A stretch of DNA of 64,000 nucleotides from Desulfovibrio sp. JY (lineage in GTDB: Bacteria > Desulfobacterota > Desulfovibrionia > Desulfovibrionales > Desulfovibrionaceae): assembly GCA_021730285.1 (NCBI GenBank), contig CP082962.1, positions 1,240,001 through 1,304,000 on the forward strand, read 5' to 3'. Each line of letters starts with the position of its first letter. Positions within the stretch are counted from its first letter, which is position 1. Position numbers and translations under genes: made by a program. Shown one piece after another: positions 9,214 to 17,865 of this stretch. Below the pieces are notes generated by a model. That model searched no databases and had not been told where the DNA came from. It saw nothing but the letters and a program-made list of their open reading frames with translations.

Positions 9214-10011
9214 GTGAAGAAACGTGACATGCGGCGCACCATGCTGCGTCTGGCGATGGCTTTGACTTTGATCGTAACGGTTTTGCCCGTCGCGGCGCAG
9301 TCGCGCCCACTCGAATCGGGGCCAAACTTGTACGACTTTCCTCCAAAGCCCGCAGCCAAACAGATTACCGTCGGGGTGCTGCTCTTCCCCGGTTTTGAAA
9401 TGCTGGATGCCTATGGCCCCATGGAGTTGTGGGGAAGCCTCAAAAATGCGCCAGCAGAAATCTGGGGCGGGCCAGAAAAGAAGGTTTCCGCGCGCCTGGT
9501 CACCATCGCCGCGCAGAAAGGAGAAATCCCCTCAAACCAAGGGCCGAAAACTGTTGCGGAATACGATTACGGCAATTCCCCCCAGCTGGACTTCTTGCTG
9601 GTCCCTGGCGGCAGCGGGGTAAAGGCCATCCTGGATGACCAAGCGACATTGCACTGGCTGCAAGCCCAGAACGGGAAGACCCAAATCATCATGTCCGTTT
9701 GCAATGGCGCTTCGTTGCTGGCTGCTTCGGGACTCCTCGACGGGCGTCCGGCAACGACGAACAAGATGGCGTTCGAGCCCTCCATCAAGCCAGGACCAAA
9801 AGTAAAATGGATTAAAAAAGCGCGATGGGTGGACGACGGCACGATAGTCACCTCGTCCGGTGTCTCAGCTGGGATCGATATGACATTGGCCGTCATCTCC
9901 CGCCTGTACGGGAATAAGGTCGGTGAATGGCTTGAGCTCGTCACTGAGTATGACCCGCATCGCAACCCCGCGTGGGACCCTTTTGCGAAAAAAGCTGGGC
10001 TGGTGAAGTAA
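9214..10011 (+). CDS. Secreted DJ-1/PfpI family protein (isonitrile-hydratase-like)
   Basis: The GTG at 9214 is preceded by TTGGAGG at seven bases and gives 265 residues with a clear signal peptide ending near PVAAQSRP. The mature part is a single DJ-1/PfpI domain with the nucleophile elbow MSVCNGASLLAASGLLDG and a downstream SSGVSAGIDMTL segment. It parallels the regulator at 8103 residue by residue (TGAF..LARAGLLEGRRATT against NGAS..LAASGLLDGRPATT). The signal peptide places it in the periplasm, which is unusual for the family. Hydratase, amidase or thiol chemistry is possible; the substrate is unknown. It starts 16 nt after the regulator and is presumably cotranscribed. Confidence 0.8.
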   Translation: MKKRDMRRTMLRLAMALTLIVTVLPVAAQSRPLESGPNLYDFPPKPAAKQITVGVLLFPGFEMLDAYGPMELWGSLKNAPAEIWGGPEKKVSARLVTIAAQKGEIPSNQGPKTVAEYDYGNSPQLDFLLVPGGSGVKAILDDQATLHWLQAQNGKTQIIMSVCNGASLLAASGLLDGRPATTNKMAFEPSIKPGPKVKWIKKARWVDDGTIVTSSGVSAGIDMTLAVISRLYGNKVGEWLELVTEYDPHRNPAWDPFAKKAGLVK

Positions 10012-10109
10012 ACTCGAGCATGGCCGACAACGTCCGGCAGTGCATGATCATCCCTGAGCGCTGCCGGAATATATGCCGGTTCAATTCCCTTGGGGACGCC
10101 AAGAAATTC

Positions 10110-10145
10110 AGCGGGTTACCTGTCCAGGGTAACCCGCTTTTTCTT
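10110..10145 (+). terminator. Rho-independent terminator after the DJ-1 gene
   Basis: An 11-bp perfect stem (AGCGGGTTACC / GGTAACCCGCT) with a 7-nt loop is followed by TTTTTCTTT. It lies about 100 bp past the stop at 10011. The 10012-10109 stretch shows nothing else. Confidence 0.85.
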
Positions 10146-10166
10146 TGGTCCACACGAAGTCCACAT

Positions 10167-10373
10167 TTACGACTTCAATAGTCTGGTATTTCCTCTCACT
10201 CTTGGGAAGCTTTCTGGATGCTGACCACCTTCTTGGGGCCCTCGCTGTCCCATGACCGCTTCCATGGCTTCCTGGGTCCGCTTGAGCCCGAGGCTGAGGT
10301 AACGGGTCGTGGTCTGCGGGCTTTTGTGACGCAGTACAGCTTGGGCTACCGCTACGGGCTGGAACGTGGCGTC
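10167..10373 (-). pseudogene. Relic of a tyrosine recombinase (integrase) C-terminus
   Basis: Reading the minus strand gives DATFQPVAVAQAVL, RHKSPQTTTRYLS and GLKRTQEAMEAVM, ending at a stop at 10167. The HKSPQTTTRYL block is the box II region of tyrosine recombinases, with the conserved His and the nucleophilic Tyr. The Arg-bearing box I and everything N-terminal are missing. The relic begins at the stop codon of the MCE gene (its reading frame overlaps the TGA), so it has no start codon. A shifted frame at a GGGCCCC run gives an alternative ending. It marks a past integration or deletion between the DJ-1 genes and the envelope cluster. Confidence 0.7.
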
Positions 10374-11382
10374 ATTTGCGGGGGCTTCCCTTGCCCTGGA
10401 TCAACGCTTCGGGGTGGCGTTCGAGGAAATCGGCCAGTTCGCGGATGGACCGGGCGGCGCGCGCGATTTCCGACAAGGCCCGGTTGAGGTCCGTGACGGT
10501 GGGCGATTTGGCGTTGACGATCTTCTGGAAATTGCCGAGCGCCCCCCGGGCATCCTTGAGGGTCGCGTCAAAGGAGCCCATGGCGGTGATGGCGGCCGAC
10601 GCCAGTCCGTCGGCGCGGCGGTCGATATTCTGGGCCAGGCCGCTGTAGGCGTCCAAGGTTATTTCCAACGTGTGCGCCAGCGGGTTCACCTGGCTTTTGA
10701 CGGCTTCCAGCATGGTTGTGGCACTGGTGAGCGCGGTGTCGATCTTGGCCGGCATCCGCTTGACCTGGGGCGAGTTGACCAGGGCTTCGATACCCGTGAC
10801 CGCGCCGATAAGTCGGTCGACGAGTTCCTGGAGCGGGAGTTTTTCGAGGGTCTTGGCGAGCTTTTCAAAGGTGGACGGCACGGTGGGAATCTCGACCAGA
10901 TCGGATTTGCCAACCAGCCGCTTCGGCGTATCGGGCAGGAGGTCCAGGGCGATGGCCAGCTGTCCGGTCACGAAACTTTGCGTGACGAGCTGGGCGCGTA
11001 GGCCCTTTCGGATCAACAGCCGCAGCAGGTCGGCGGGCGAGGTGTCGCGTGCCTGCAGGAGTGTTTCAGCCGTCCGTTTGGGCCCCGGGCCGCTCAGTTC
11101 GACGCGCCCGCCCAGGATTTCCACCACCACGGGGATGTAGAACTTCAGATGCTCCGGATCGGCCAGGATGCGAATACTCTTGACCGTGCCCAGAGGAACG
11201 CCGCGAAAGAGCACCGGTGCGCCGACCTCGAGCCCGCTGACGGAATTGGGGAAGAACATGATGCAGCGGAACTTCTTGGTAAAAAACGAGCCCGACCCCA
11301 GGGCCACGATGGCCCCGAGGGCCAGGGCCAGGGCGCCGAGAACGAACAGGCCGAGCAAGGGTTTATTGGCTTTGGCGCTCAT
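10372..11382 (-). CDS. MlaD-family MCE-domain protein
   Basis: A 336-residue protein with one N-terminal transmembrane segment (about 8-30, LGLFVLGALALALGAIVAL) and one MCE domain (about 38-130; VSGLEVGAPVLFRGVPLGTVKSI is diagnostic), followed by a long helical region. MCE proteins form periplasmic hexameric rings or tubes that carry lipids between inner and outer membranes. The usual MlaE permease, MlaF ATPase and MlaB genes are absent here, so it is an orphan or works with components elsewhere. Its C-terminus ends naturally in FLERHPEALIQGK, so the integrase relic did not obviously truncate it. It is the last gene of the minus-strand envelope cluster. Confidence 0.88.
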   Translation of the reverse strand: MSAKANKPLLGLFVLGALALALGAIVALGSGSFFTKKFRCIMFFPNSVSGLEVGAPVLFRGVPLGTVKSIRILADPEHLKFYIPVVVEILGGRVELSGPGPKRTAETLLQARDTSPADLLRLLIRKGLRAQLVTQSFVTGQLAIALDLLPDTPKRLVGKSDLVEIPTVPSTFEKLAKTLEKLPLQELVDRLIGAVTGIEALVNSPQVKRMPAKIDTALTSATTMLEAVKSQVNPLAHTLEITLDAYSGLAQNIDRRADGLASAAITAMGSFDATLKDARGALGNFQKIVNAKSPTVTDLNRALSEIARAARSIRELADFLERHPEALIQGKGSPRK

Positions 11383-11470
11383 GAGGATGCCTCTCTCCAG
11401 TACGGCCCGGCAGCATCACGGTTTCGGCCGGCGACGCTGGGAAACGCCGCCGGCCGGTTTCCTGCCGCGC

Positions 11471-13006
11471 TTACGGCGTGGGTACGATCTCCCCGGGCCG
11501 CCACTTGTGAGCGAACCACGGTTCGAGCGGGCCGTAAAGCCGCAGGATCACGTTCCAGCCCTGGCCGGGGATGGTCTGGACCCAGTTTTTCTCCTTGCCC
11601 GCCGGAGGATTCGGCCCGAAGTACACGTCCACGGACCCGTCCGCATTGACGGCGAGTCCCTTGGTCTGGCTGCTGACGCTCGGGAATTCCTGGTCGGTCT
11701 GGAGCATGGAGCGGGTCTGGTTGCTGTAGACGATGACGGACCAGAAGTCCTTGACCGGGATGTTCGGCGGCAGATGCAGCGCATAGTTTCTGCCGCCGTC
11801 GAGGGGGTTGCCCTTGGCGTCGAGCAGGGCCCAGGCGTACTGGGAGCCCCGGCCGACCATCTGCACCTCCATGGCCGGAGTCACGCCCGTGGCCGCGAAG
11901 AAGAACATGATGGCCCCGTCGAGGTTGTCGACGCCGGGCTGGCGCTCGAACTTGTAGCCGCCAACGAACGGCACCCGCCAGGCGCTGTTCGCGAAGTAGT
12001 AGCCCACCTTCTCACGCATCCTGTAGGCCACCGCCCGGGCCGTGCCGTCGCCAACGGCCGCGGCCTCGGTCAGGATCTTGCGCAGGCGGGCGTCGGGGGC
12101 AAACGGCTTGCCCTTCTCGATGCCGATGGACGCGAAATAGCCGAGCGTCACCGGGTCGAGGGACGCGGTCGGCTCCTCCTGCACCACCTGGTTGAGCAGC
12201 TCCCAGAAGCGGTAGTCGGCCGGGGCCACGGTGTTGAAATCCTTGTTCGACAGGTCCACGAAATGCATTTCGGGAGCCGGTCCCCTGTGCCCCAGGGGAT
12301 AGATCCTGGTGAACTTCTTGACGAGGTCCACGCCGGGCTTGGGATCACCGGCGACGAGGAAGCTGCGCCAGGGAATCCAGAGGCTGTAGGTCGGCGCGTG
12401 GACCACGTGGTAGCCCTTGGGCACGGCGCCTTTGTAGCCGGGGGGCAGGAGCAGATACTTGCCGCCCTGGCCGTGGTCCGGGCCGGTGATGCCGACATCC
12501 CCCACCCATCTGTACCACATGTCGTCGATGAGCCCGAGGACCTTGGGCGGCACTTCGAGCACCAACGGCCCGTCTTTGAGGTCGACCCAGGTCCAGCTGT
12601 AGACGGTGTTGTCGTTGGCGGTCAGAAAAATCGAACGCGAATTCACGAGCTGCTCGAAAATGGGCACGGTGGCGTTTTTCGGGCCGAGCGTCGCGATGGC
12701 GTTGCGGTTGGCGGCCTGGTTCACGGCCGGCAGCCCCAGCAGATAGGCCTGCACGGCGCGCTGGAAATCCAGGTTGTCGTAGAGCTTGTCGACCGTCGCC
12801 GCATCCGGGAAGCCCGAATCGAAACGCAACGTGCCAAGGCGCGTTTCCACGCTCGCCGGCGCGGCCACGCCCGGCGGCATGGGGGTCGTCATTTTATACG
12901 CGTGCTGCGGCGCGGCAGGAGGCGGGGCGACAACCGTTCCCTTCGTCCGGGCGCAGGCGGTCAGGGCCAACGCCACGGCCATGAGTGCTATTATTGTGTG
13001 TCGCAT
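11471..13006 (-). CDS. DUF1254/DUF1214 domain lipoprotein
   Basis: A 511-residue exported protein. The ATG at 13006 has AAGGA upstream and begins a lipoprotein signal peptide with lipobox LTAC, so it should be membrane anchored. The N-terminal half (AYLLGLPAVNQAANRNAI, SWTWVDLKDGPLVLEVPP, DMWYRWVGDVGITGPD) is DUF1254. The C-terminal part (NYALHLPPNIPVKDFWSVIVYSNQTRSML, then the ending GWNVILRLYGPLEPWF) is DUF1214. The function of these domains is not established. Genes for them are often found near sulfatases, as here, and an envelope role is plausible. Confidence 0.87.
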   Translation of the reverse strand: MRHTIIALMAVALALTACARTKGTVVAPPPAAPQHAYKMTTPMPPGVAAPASVETRLGTLRFDSGFPDAATVDKLYDNLDFQRAVQAYLLGLPAVNQAANRNAIATLGPKNATVPIFEQLVNSRSIFLTANDNTVYSWTWVDLKDGPLVLEVPPKVLGLIDDMWYRWVGDVGITGPDHGQGGKYLLLPPGYKGAVPKGYHVVHAPTYSLWIPWRSFLVAGDPKPGVDLVKKFTRIYPLGHRGPAPEMHFVDLSNKDFNTVAPADYRFWELLNQVVQEEPTASLDPVTLGYFASIGIEKGKPFAPDARLRKILTEAAAVGDGTARAVAYRMREKVGYYFANSAWRVPFVGGYKFERQPGVDNLDGAIMFFFAATGVTPAMEVQMVGRGSQYAWALLDAKGNPLDGGRNYALHLPPNIPVKDFWSVIVYSNQTRSMLQTDQEFPSVSSQTKGLAVNADGSVDVYFGPNPPAGKEKNWVQTIPGQGWNVILRLYGPLEPWFAHKWRPGEIVPTP

Positions 13007-13042
13007 ATGGGTTCCTTGGAGAGGAGATGCGAGATGCGAGAT

Positions 13043-13206
13043 GCGAGAGGGGAAACCCTTTAAAAAGGGTTCTCCCCTCTCGCGCTCTCCCCTTCCTAAA
13101 ATTTTCAATGGCTACAGTCGTCTTCCGGCTATATGGTTGTTATCGTTAAAAGTCTTTAGGGAAGGGGTCCGGGGAAACCCCTTTTTTCAGAAAGGGGTTT
13201 CCCCGG
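13043..13206. repeat. Composite hairpin repeat between arylsulfatase and DUF1254 genes
   Basis: Two hairpins (13043-13083, arms GCGAGAGGGG / CCCCTCTCGC; and 13169-13206, arms CCGGGGAAACCCC / GGGGTTTCCCCGG) flank inverted leads CCCCTTCCTAAAATTTTCAATGG and CGTTAAAAGTCTTTAGG with a spacer of about 35 bp. The same architecture recurs at 50991-51195 and, as half units, at 43915, 39944 and 53901. The right hairpin follows the arylsulfatase stop closely and may act as its terminator. A short tandem GATGCGA repeat (13024-13047) abuts the left arm. Confidence 0.65.
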
Positions 13207-13215
13207 CCTCTTTTC

Positions 13216-15711
13216 TTAATCGCTCATACCCTTGGCGCGCTGGGCCGCGGCCAGCTTCTTCTCCTCCTCGGGGGTGAGCTTGGGCCGGTCCACGGTCAGG
13301 GTGATCTTGTCGATTTTGCCGTTGAAGGGGAACGGCGTCTGGTAATCCGCGTCGTTGACCGGCGTCAGGGTATCCGAGCCGATGTCGAGGGACTCGTCCC
13401 ATTGCAGGGTAAACGGCAGGGTGTGTTCCATCTTCTTGGTGTCCACGGTCTGGCCGTCCACCTTGAGGGTGCCCGTGCCGCCGCGCCCGACGCCCGAGAA
13501 GCTGTTGAAGGCCAGGGTGCCCGGCCCCATGCCGTCGTAGGCGAAGTCGAATTCCAGCACATGCTTGCCCGGGGTGAGCGCCGGGCCTTCCCACTTGATC
13601 CGCTCGAGGTCGACCAGATTCCACAGGAACACGGGCTTGCCCCCCAGCAGGTAGAAGCCGTAGCCGCCGAAGCGGCCGCCCTGGGTGATGAGCATGCCGT
13701 CGCCGCCGCCTTCGGGGACCTCGACTTCGGCCTTGAAGTTGTAGGAAGCGTTCAAAACCGAGGGCGCGTCGCCATTGGGCGTGCCGATAAGCGGCCGTGT
13801 CCAGGTGAAGACGTTGCGGCCGGCGGTGAGGCTCGGGCGCGGCGCGATGAGGCGCTGGACCACCTCGGTATTGAGGGGCAGCACCTGGTGCTTCCTGGCT
13901 TCCTCCATGAAAAGCGCCCGCATCTGCTTCAGCTTTTCCGGATGCTTGGCCGCCACGTCCGTGGCCTGGGTCCAGTCCTTGGTGAGGTCGTAGAGTTCCC
14001 AGGGGTAGGTCATGGGGTCTTTCGCCAGGGAAACCATGTCCCATGGCGGCCGCATGACCTTGGTGCTGGCCAGCCAACCGTCGTGGTAGATGGCCCGGTC
14101 GCCCATCATTTCAAAGTATTGCGTGTGATGTCGCGAGGGCGCTTTGGCGTTTTTTGCGTCGAAGGTGTAGAACAGGCTCTCGCCCTCGATGGGGCTTTGC
14201 TTGATGCCGTCCACCGTTTCGGGAGCCTTGATGCCCGCTACGTCGAGGATGGTCGGCACGATGTCGATGACGTGGGAGAACTGGTTGCGGATGCCGCCCT
14301 TGTCCTTGATGACCTTGGGCCAGGCAATGGCCATGCCTTGGCGCACGCCGCCGATGTGCGAGGCGATCTGCTTGGTCCAGGGAAACGGCGTGTCGAAGGC
14401 CCAGGCCCAGGGCACGGCCATGTGGGGGTAGGTCTTGTCCGAGCCCCAGGCGTCGTAGAAGTACTTGAGCTGGTCTTTAACGGGCACGTTGACGCCGTTG
14501 AACATGGCCACTTCGTTGGGCGTGCCGTTGAGCGTACCTTCCGAACTCGTGCCGTTATCGCCGTTGATGTAGATGATGAGCGTATTGTCGAGCTTGCCCA
14601 TGTCCTCCACGGCCTGGATGACGCGGCCGATCTCGTGGTCGGTGTAGGCCACGTAGGCGGCGAAAACGTCGGCTTGCCGGATAAAGAGCTTCTTTTCGTC
14701 GGCGTTAAGCGCATCCCACTTCTTGAGCAGGTCGTCGGGCCAGGGGGTGAGCTTGGCGTCGGCCGGGATCACGCCGAGCTTTTTCTGGTTTTCGAATATC
14801 GTCTCGCGAAGCTTGTTCCAGCCCTGATCGAACAGGTGCATCTTGCTGATTTTTTCGATCCATTCCGGGGTCGGGTGGTGCGGGGCGTGGGTGCCGCCGG
14901 GCACGTAGTAGACGAAGAACGGCTGGTCGGGGGACAGGGCGTTGATGCGGTTCATGTAGTCGATGGCGTCGTCGGCCATGGCCGTGGTCAGATTCCAGCC
15001 GGGCTTGCCCGTGAACGGATAGATCTGGGTGGTGTTGCGAAAGAGGTTCGGTTCCCACTGGTTGGCGTCGCCGCCGACGAAGCCGTAGAAGTAATCGAAG
15101 CCCATGCCGATGGGCCACTGGTCGAAGGGGCCGTCCTGGCTGGCCTGGAAGGCCGGGGTGTTGTGGTCCTTGCCGAACCAGGAGGTGCGGTAGCCGTGGT
15201 CCTTGAGGATCGTGCCGATGGTGGCCTTGTCCTTGGGGATGATGCTGTCGTAGCCGGGGAAGCCCGTGGCCTGCTCGGCGATGACGCCGAAGCCCACGGT
15301 GTGGTGGTTGCGCCCGGTGATGAGCGCCGCCCGGGTCGGGGAGCACAGGGAGGTGGAGTTGAAGTTGGTGTAGCGCAGGCCGGCCTCGGCGATGCGGTCC
15401 AGGGCCGGGGTCGGGATCACGCCGCCAAAGGTGCTCGGCACGCCGAAGCCCGAGTCGTCGGTCATGATGAGGAGAATGTTGGGCGCGCCCTTGGGCGGCA
15501 CGATGCGCGCCGGCCAGTAGGGTTTGGACTGCTGCGCGGTGTCCTTGATGACGCCCTGGAATTTCTGGGGCGGGGCCGGGAGCTGGTTGCCCGGAATGGT
15601 TATGGTGGCGCTTGGCGAGCCCGGGGGGCCACTTTGCTCGGCTGCCGCCGGAACGTGGCCGAGGGCTGTCAGCACAAGCGTCGCCAGGATGATGGCGAGG
15701 ACGCGTGGCAT
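13216..15711 (-). CDS. Periplasmic arylsulfatase (type I sulfatase, Cys type)
   Basis: An 831-residue sulfatase with a signal peptide (cleavage near AAAEQS). The catalytic signature C-x-P-x-R is complete as CSPTR, with Cys123 the residue converted to formylglycine, followed by AALITGRN. The metal-binding NILLIMTDDSGFG motif and the WFGKDHNTP and YVPGGTHAPHH segments are also present. A C-terminal jelly-roll-like domain (about 640-800, with EFDFAYDGMGPG) resembles those of large arylsulfatases. It hydrolyses sulfate esters; in a sulfate reducer the released sulfate could serve respiration, which is inference. The maturase needed for formylglycine formation is not in the window. Confidence 0.93.
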   Translation of the reverse strand: MPRVLAIILATLVLTALGHVPAAAEQSGPPGSPSATITIPGNQLPAPPQKFQGVIKDTAQQSKPYWPARIVPPKGAPNILLIMTDDSGFGVPSTFGGVIPTPALDRIAEAGLRYTNFNSTSLCSPTRAALITGRNHHTVGFGVIAEQATGFPGYDSIIPKDKATIGTILKDHGYRTSWFGKDHNTPAFQASQDGPFDQWPIGMGFDYFYGFVGGDANQWEPNLFRNTTQIYPFTGKPGWNLTTAMADDAIDYMNRINALSPDQPFFVYYVPGGTHAPHHPTPEWIEKISKMHLFDQGWNKLRETIFENQKKLGVIPADAKLTPWPDDLLKKWDALNADEKKLFIRQADVFAAYVAYTDHEIGRVIQAVEDMGKLDNTLIIYINGDNGTSSEGTLNGTPNEVAMFNGVNVPVKDQLKYFYDAWGSDKTYPHMAVPWAWAFDTPFPWTKQIASHIGGVRQGMAIAWPKVIKDKGGIRNQFSHVIDIVPTILDVAGIKAPETVDGIKQSPIEGESLFYTFDAKNAKAPSRHHTQYFEMMGDRAIYHDGWLASTKVMRPPWDMVSLAKDPMTYPWELYDLTKDWTQATDVAAKHPEKLKQMRALFMEEARKHQVLPLNTEVVQRLIAPRPSLTAGRNVFTWTRPLIGTPNGDAPSVLNASYNFKAEVEVPEGGGDGMLITQGGRFGGYGFYLLGGKPVFLWNLVDLERIKWEGPALTPGKHVLEFDFAYDGMGPGTLAFNSFSGVGRGGTGTLKVDGQTVDTKKMEHTLPFTLQWDESLDIGSDTLTPVNDADYQTPFPFNGKIDKITLTVDRPKLTPEEEKKLAAAQRAKGMSD

Positions 15712-15768
15712 ATGCTTCCTCCGTCGGTTCGATGCGTGGTTGCCGAATCGGCGTACGTCATCCTGCCG

Positions 15769-17019
15769 TCAATACGGCCCGCCGAGCAGACGGGGCCCGC
15801 TCTTGTCATGGAATTTCCAGCCCATCCGCCGTATTTCCCGGGCGAAAAGCGGGCTGGCCTTGCCGGATATCCAGATCTCGACGCCATTGGCCGGGAAGTT
15901 TCGGGCAAAGTCCTCGAAGGCCCGGGCGATGACCGCGTTGGTCTCGGTCCAGAAAAAGCAATCCGCCGGAAAGACCAGGACCAGCCGGCCGGCGGCGTTG
16001 ACGGCGGCGATGTGCCGGCCCACGGCGACGAAGCCCGAAAGCGGCGACACGGCCGCGTTGTAGCCGGCGTACATGGCGGCCATGCGCTCCCGGAACCGGG
16101 CCACGTCCGGGTCGTCGGTGCCGGCCAGAAAGCCGACCAGGGCTCCCTTGTTGGCCACCTGGGGCATGACGGCAAGGGAGGCCACGATGCGGGACTGCTG
16201 GGTGGGGGTGAAGATCCGGTCGCCGATGAAAAACGCGGCCGTCTCCGACGGCACGCCCATATTCGCCAGTTGCGTCAGGTTTTGCCGGGCGAGCGCTTCG
16301 GGCGGCGCGGTCAGGTCCACGCCATTGAGTGTGGCCGAGGCGCCCACGGCGGACACGGCGATGCCGGCCCCGCCCGGGATGAGCGAAGCCAGGGCCGTGG
16401 CCGTGATGTTGCCGGCCGCGCCGGCCGCGGCCAGGTCGTGCAGGCGTTTTCGCACCAACGGGTTGGTGGTGTAGGGGTCCACGCCGAACTGGGCGGCGTA
16501 TTGCCGCTCCAGGGCCGGCACGCCGAGGATTCTCGATACGCCCGAGCCGTTGCCGATGTCGCCGGAAGTGATATCCTGGCGCAGGGTTGCAAACATCTGT
16601 CCGACGCCGGTGACCGCGCCCTGCAGCGTTCCCACGGGGTTGGTCACGAGGTCCGCCGCACCTTGCAGGGTCTGCCTGCCCTTGCCCACGATGCCGCCGC
16701 CGAATTCCGTAAGCGAACTGACCTGTTCCATTTTGGCCAGGGCGGCCGTTTCGGCGATGCGCTTGGCGAGCAAGGCGGTGGAAGCCACGCGCAAGTCGCC
16801 GAAGCGGGTGTGCAGGGTATAGATGTAGAGGTAGCCGTCGGTGGCAACGAAGGGATCGACGGTGAAGTCCGGCCCGGACAGCATGGAAGGGGGCAGGATG
16901 GCCGAAGCCGCAGGGGCGACGGGCGTTTCGTAGGGCGCGGCGGCCAGGGGCGCGGGACCGAACCAGGAGAGCAGCATCCAGGCGGTGCAGGCGATCAGCG
17001 GGAACAGGCGGTTTCTCAT
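15769..17019 (-). CDS. Secreted protein of unknown function
   Basis: I do not recognise this 416-residue protein. It has a signal peptide (ends near PLAAAPYE), start ATG 17019 with GGAG nine bases upstream, a middle region rich in Gly and Ala (TALASLIPGGAGIAVSAVGAS, about 210-235) that could be membrane-associated, and a C-terminal region (VAAVNAAGRLVLVFPADCFFW through EIWISGKASPLFAREIRRMGW) that looks globular. It sits 57 nt upstream of the arylsulfatase and 60 nt downstream of the Gly-rich gene on the same strand, so it is probably part of the envelope cluster. Confidence 0.7.
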   Translation of the reverse strand: MRNRLFPLIACTAWMLLSWFGPAPLAAAPYETPVAPAASAILPPSMLSGPDFTVDPFVATDGYLYIYTLHTRFGDLRVASTALLAKRIAETAALAKMEQVSSLTEFGGGIVGKGRQTLQGAADLVTNPVGTLQGAVTGVGQMFATLRQDITSGDIGNGSGVSRILGVPALERQYAAQFGVDPYTTNPLVRKRLHDLAAAGAAGNITATALASLIPGGAGIAVSAVGASATLNGVDLTAPPEALARQNLTQLANMGVPSETAAFFIGDRIFTPTQQSRIVASLAVMPQVANKGALVGFLAGTDDPDVARFRERMAAMYAGYNAAVSPLSGFVAVGRHIAAVNAAGRLVLVFPADCFFWTETNAVIARAFEDFARNFPANGVEIWISGKASPLFAREIRRMGWKFHDKSGPRLLGGPY

Positions 17020-17079
17020 GTGCGGTCTCCGATCGAAGGGGATGCCTTGGTGTGGGCGGCCGTTTCGGGTCGCGTCATT

Positions 17080-17853
17080 TCAATAGGGCGGGTTGACCTG
17101 GACGTAGACCGTCGCGCCGTCCTGGATCACGGGCTGATAGTAGACGCCGCCCACGGTGTAGTAGGTCGCCCCGTTGACGAGTATCGGTTCGGCAGCCGGC
17201 GGCAGGGCGTACAGGGTGGCCGCGGCCACTGCCGCGCCCGTTACGGCGGCGGCCGCCGCCACCGCGCCCGGCGCCACGGGCGGCGGGAACATGCCCGGCG
17301 CCGGAAAGGGCATGGGCGCGACGGGGCGGCCCCAGGGAGCGGGGGCGACGGGATGCATCCAAGGCGCGGGCGGCGGCGCGCCGACCGGTCCGTAATGGGG
17401 CATGGGGTACGCCCCGGGCGCGCCCGGCATGGGATGGGGGCCGTAGGCGGCCGGTCCCATGGGCATCGGGCCGTGCACCGCGCCCGCGGGCGGCATGCCC
17501 ATGCCGCCAAAAGCCGGCGCGGGCGGATGAAAACCGCCGGGCATCCCACCGGGCATTGGCGGATGAAAACCGCCCTCCATGCCGCCGGGCATCGGCGGAT
17601 GAAAACCACCGCCCATGCCGCCGGGCATCGGGGGGTGGAAGCCGCCGCCAAACCCGCCGGCCGGTGGATGAAAGCCGCCGAAACCGCCGCCGTGGAAACC
17701 ACCGAAGCCGCCACCGTGGAAACCACCACCGTGGAAGCCGCCGCCGAAGCCCCGAAAGCACTGGGCGGATGGTGCAAAAGCCAGGGCCAGACCGGCCGCC
17801 AGCCCGAGAAGGCCGGCCAGCCGCACGATGTTACGCGGGAAAGTCATTGTCAT
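17080..17853 (-). CDS. Secreted Gly/His/Pro-rich repeat protein
   Basis: A 257-residue exported protein with a signal peptide ending near SAQC. Residues 33-70 are a Gly-Phe-His run (GGGFHGGGFGGFHGG), 70-110 contain three near-identical GGFHPPMPGGM units, and 110-190 are Pro/Met/Ala rich. A short hydrophobic Ala-rich stretch follows. The C-terminal 45 residues (NGATYYTVGGVYYQPVIQDGATVYVQV) resemble the small beta domain found at the end of several secreted low-complexity proteins (DUF6515-like). The His-rich repeats may bind metal or be structural; no function is known. AATGGAGG precedes the ATG at 17853. Confidence 0.75.
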   Translation of the reverse strand: MTMTFPRNIVRLAGLLGLAAGLALAFAPSAQCFRGFGGGFHGGGFHGGGFGGFHGGGFGGFHPPAGGFGGGFHPPMPGGMGGGFHPPMPGGMEGGFHPPMPGGMPGGFHPPAPAFGGMGMPPAGAVHGPMPMGPAAYGPHPMPGAPGAYPMPHYGPVGAPPPAPWMHPVAPAPWGRPVAPMPFPAPGMFPPPVAPGAVAAAAAVTGAAVAAATLYALPPAAEPILVNGATYYTVGGVYYQPVIQDGATVYVQVNPPY

Positions 17854-17865
17854 GGCGCGCCTCCA

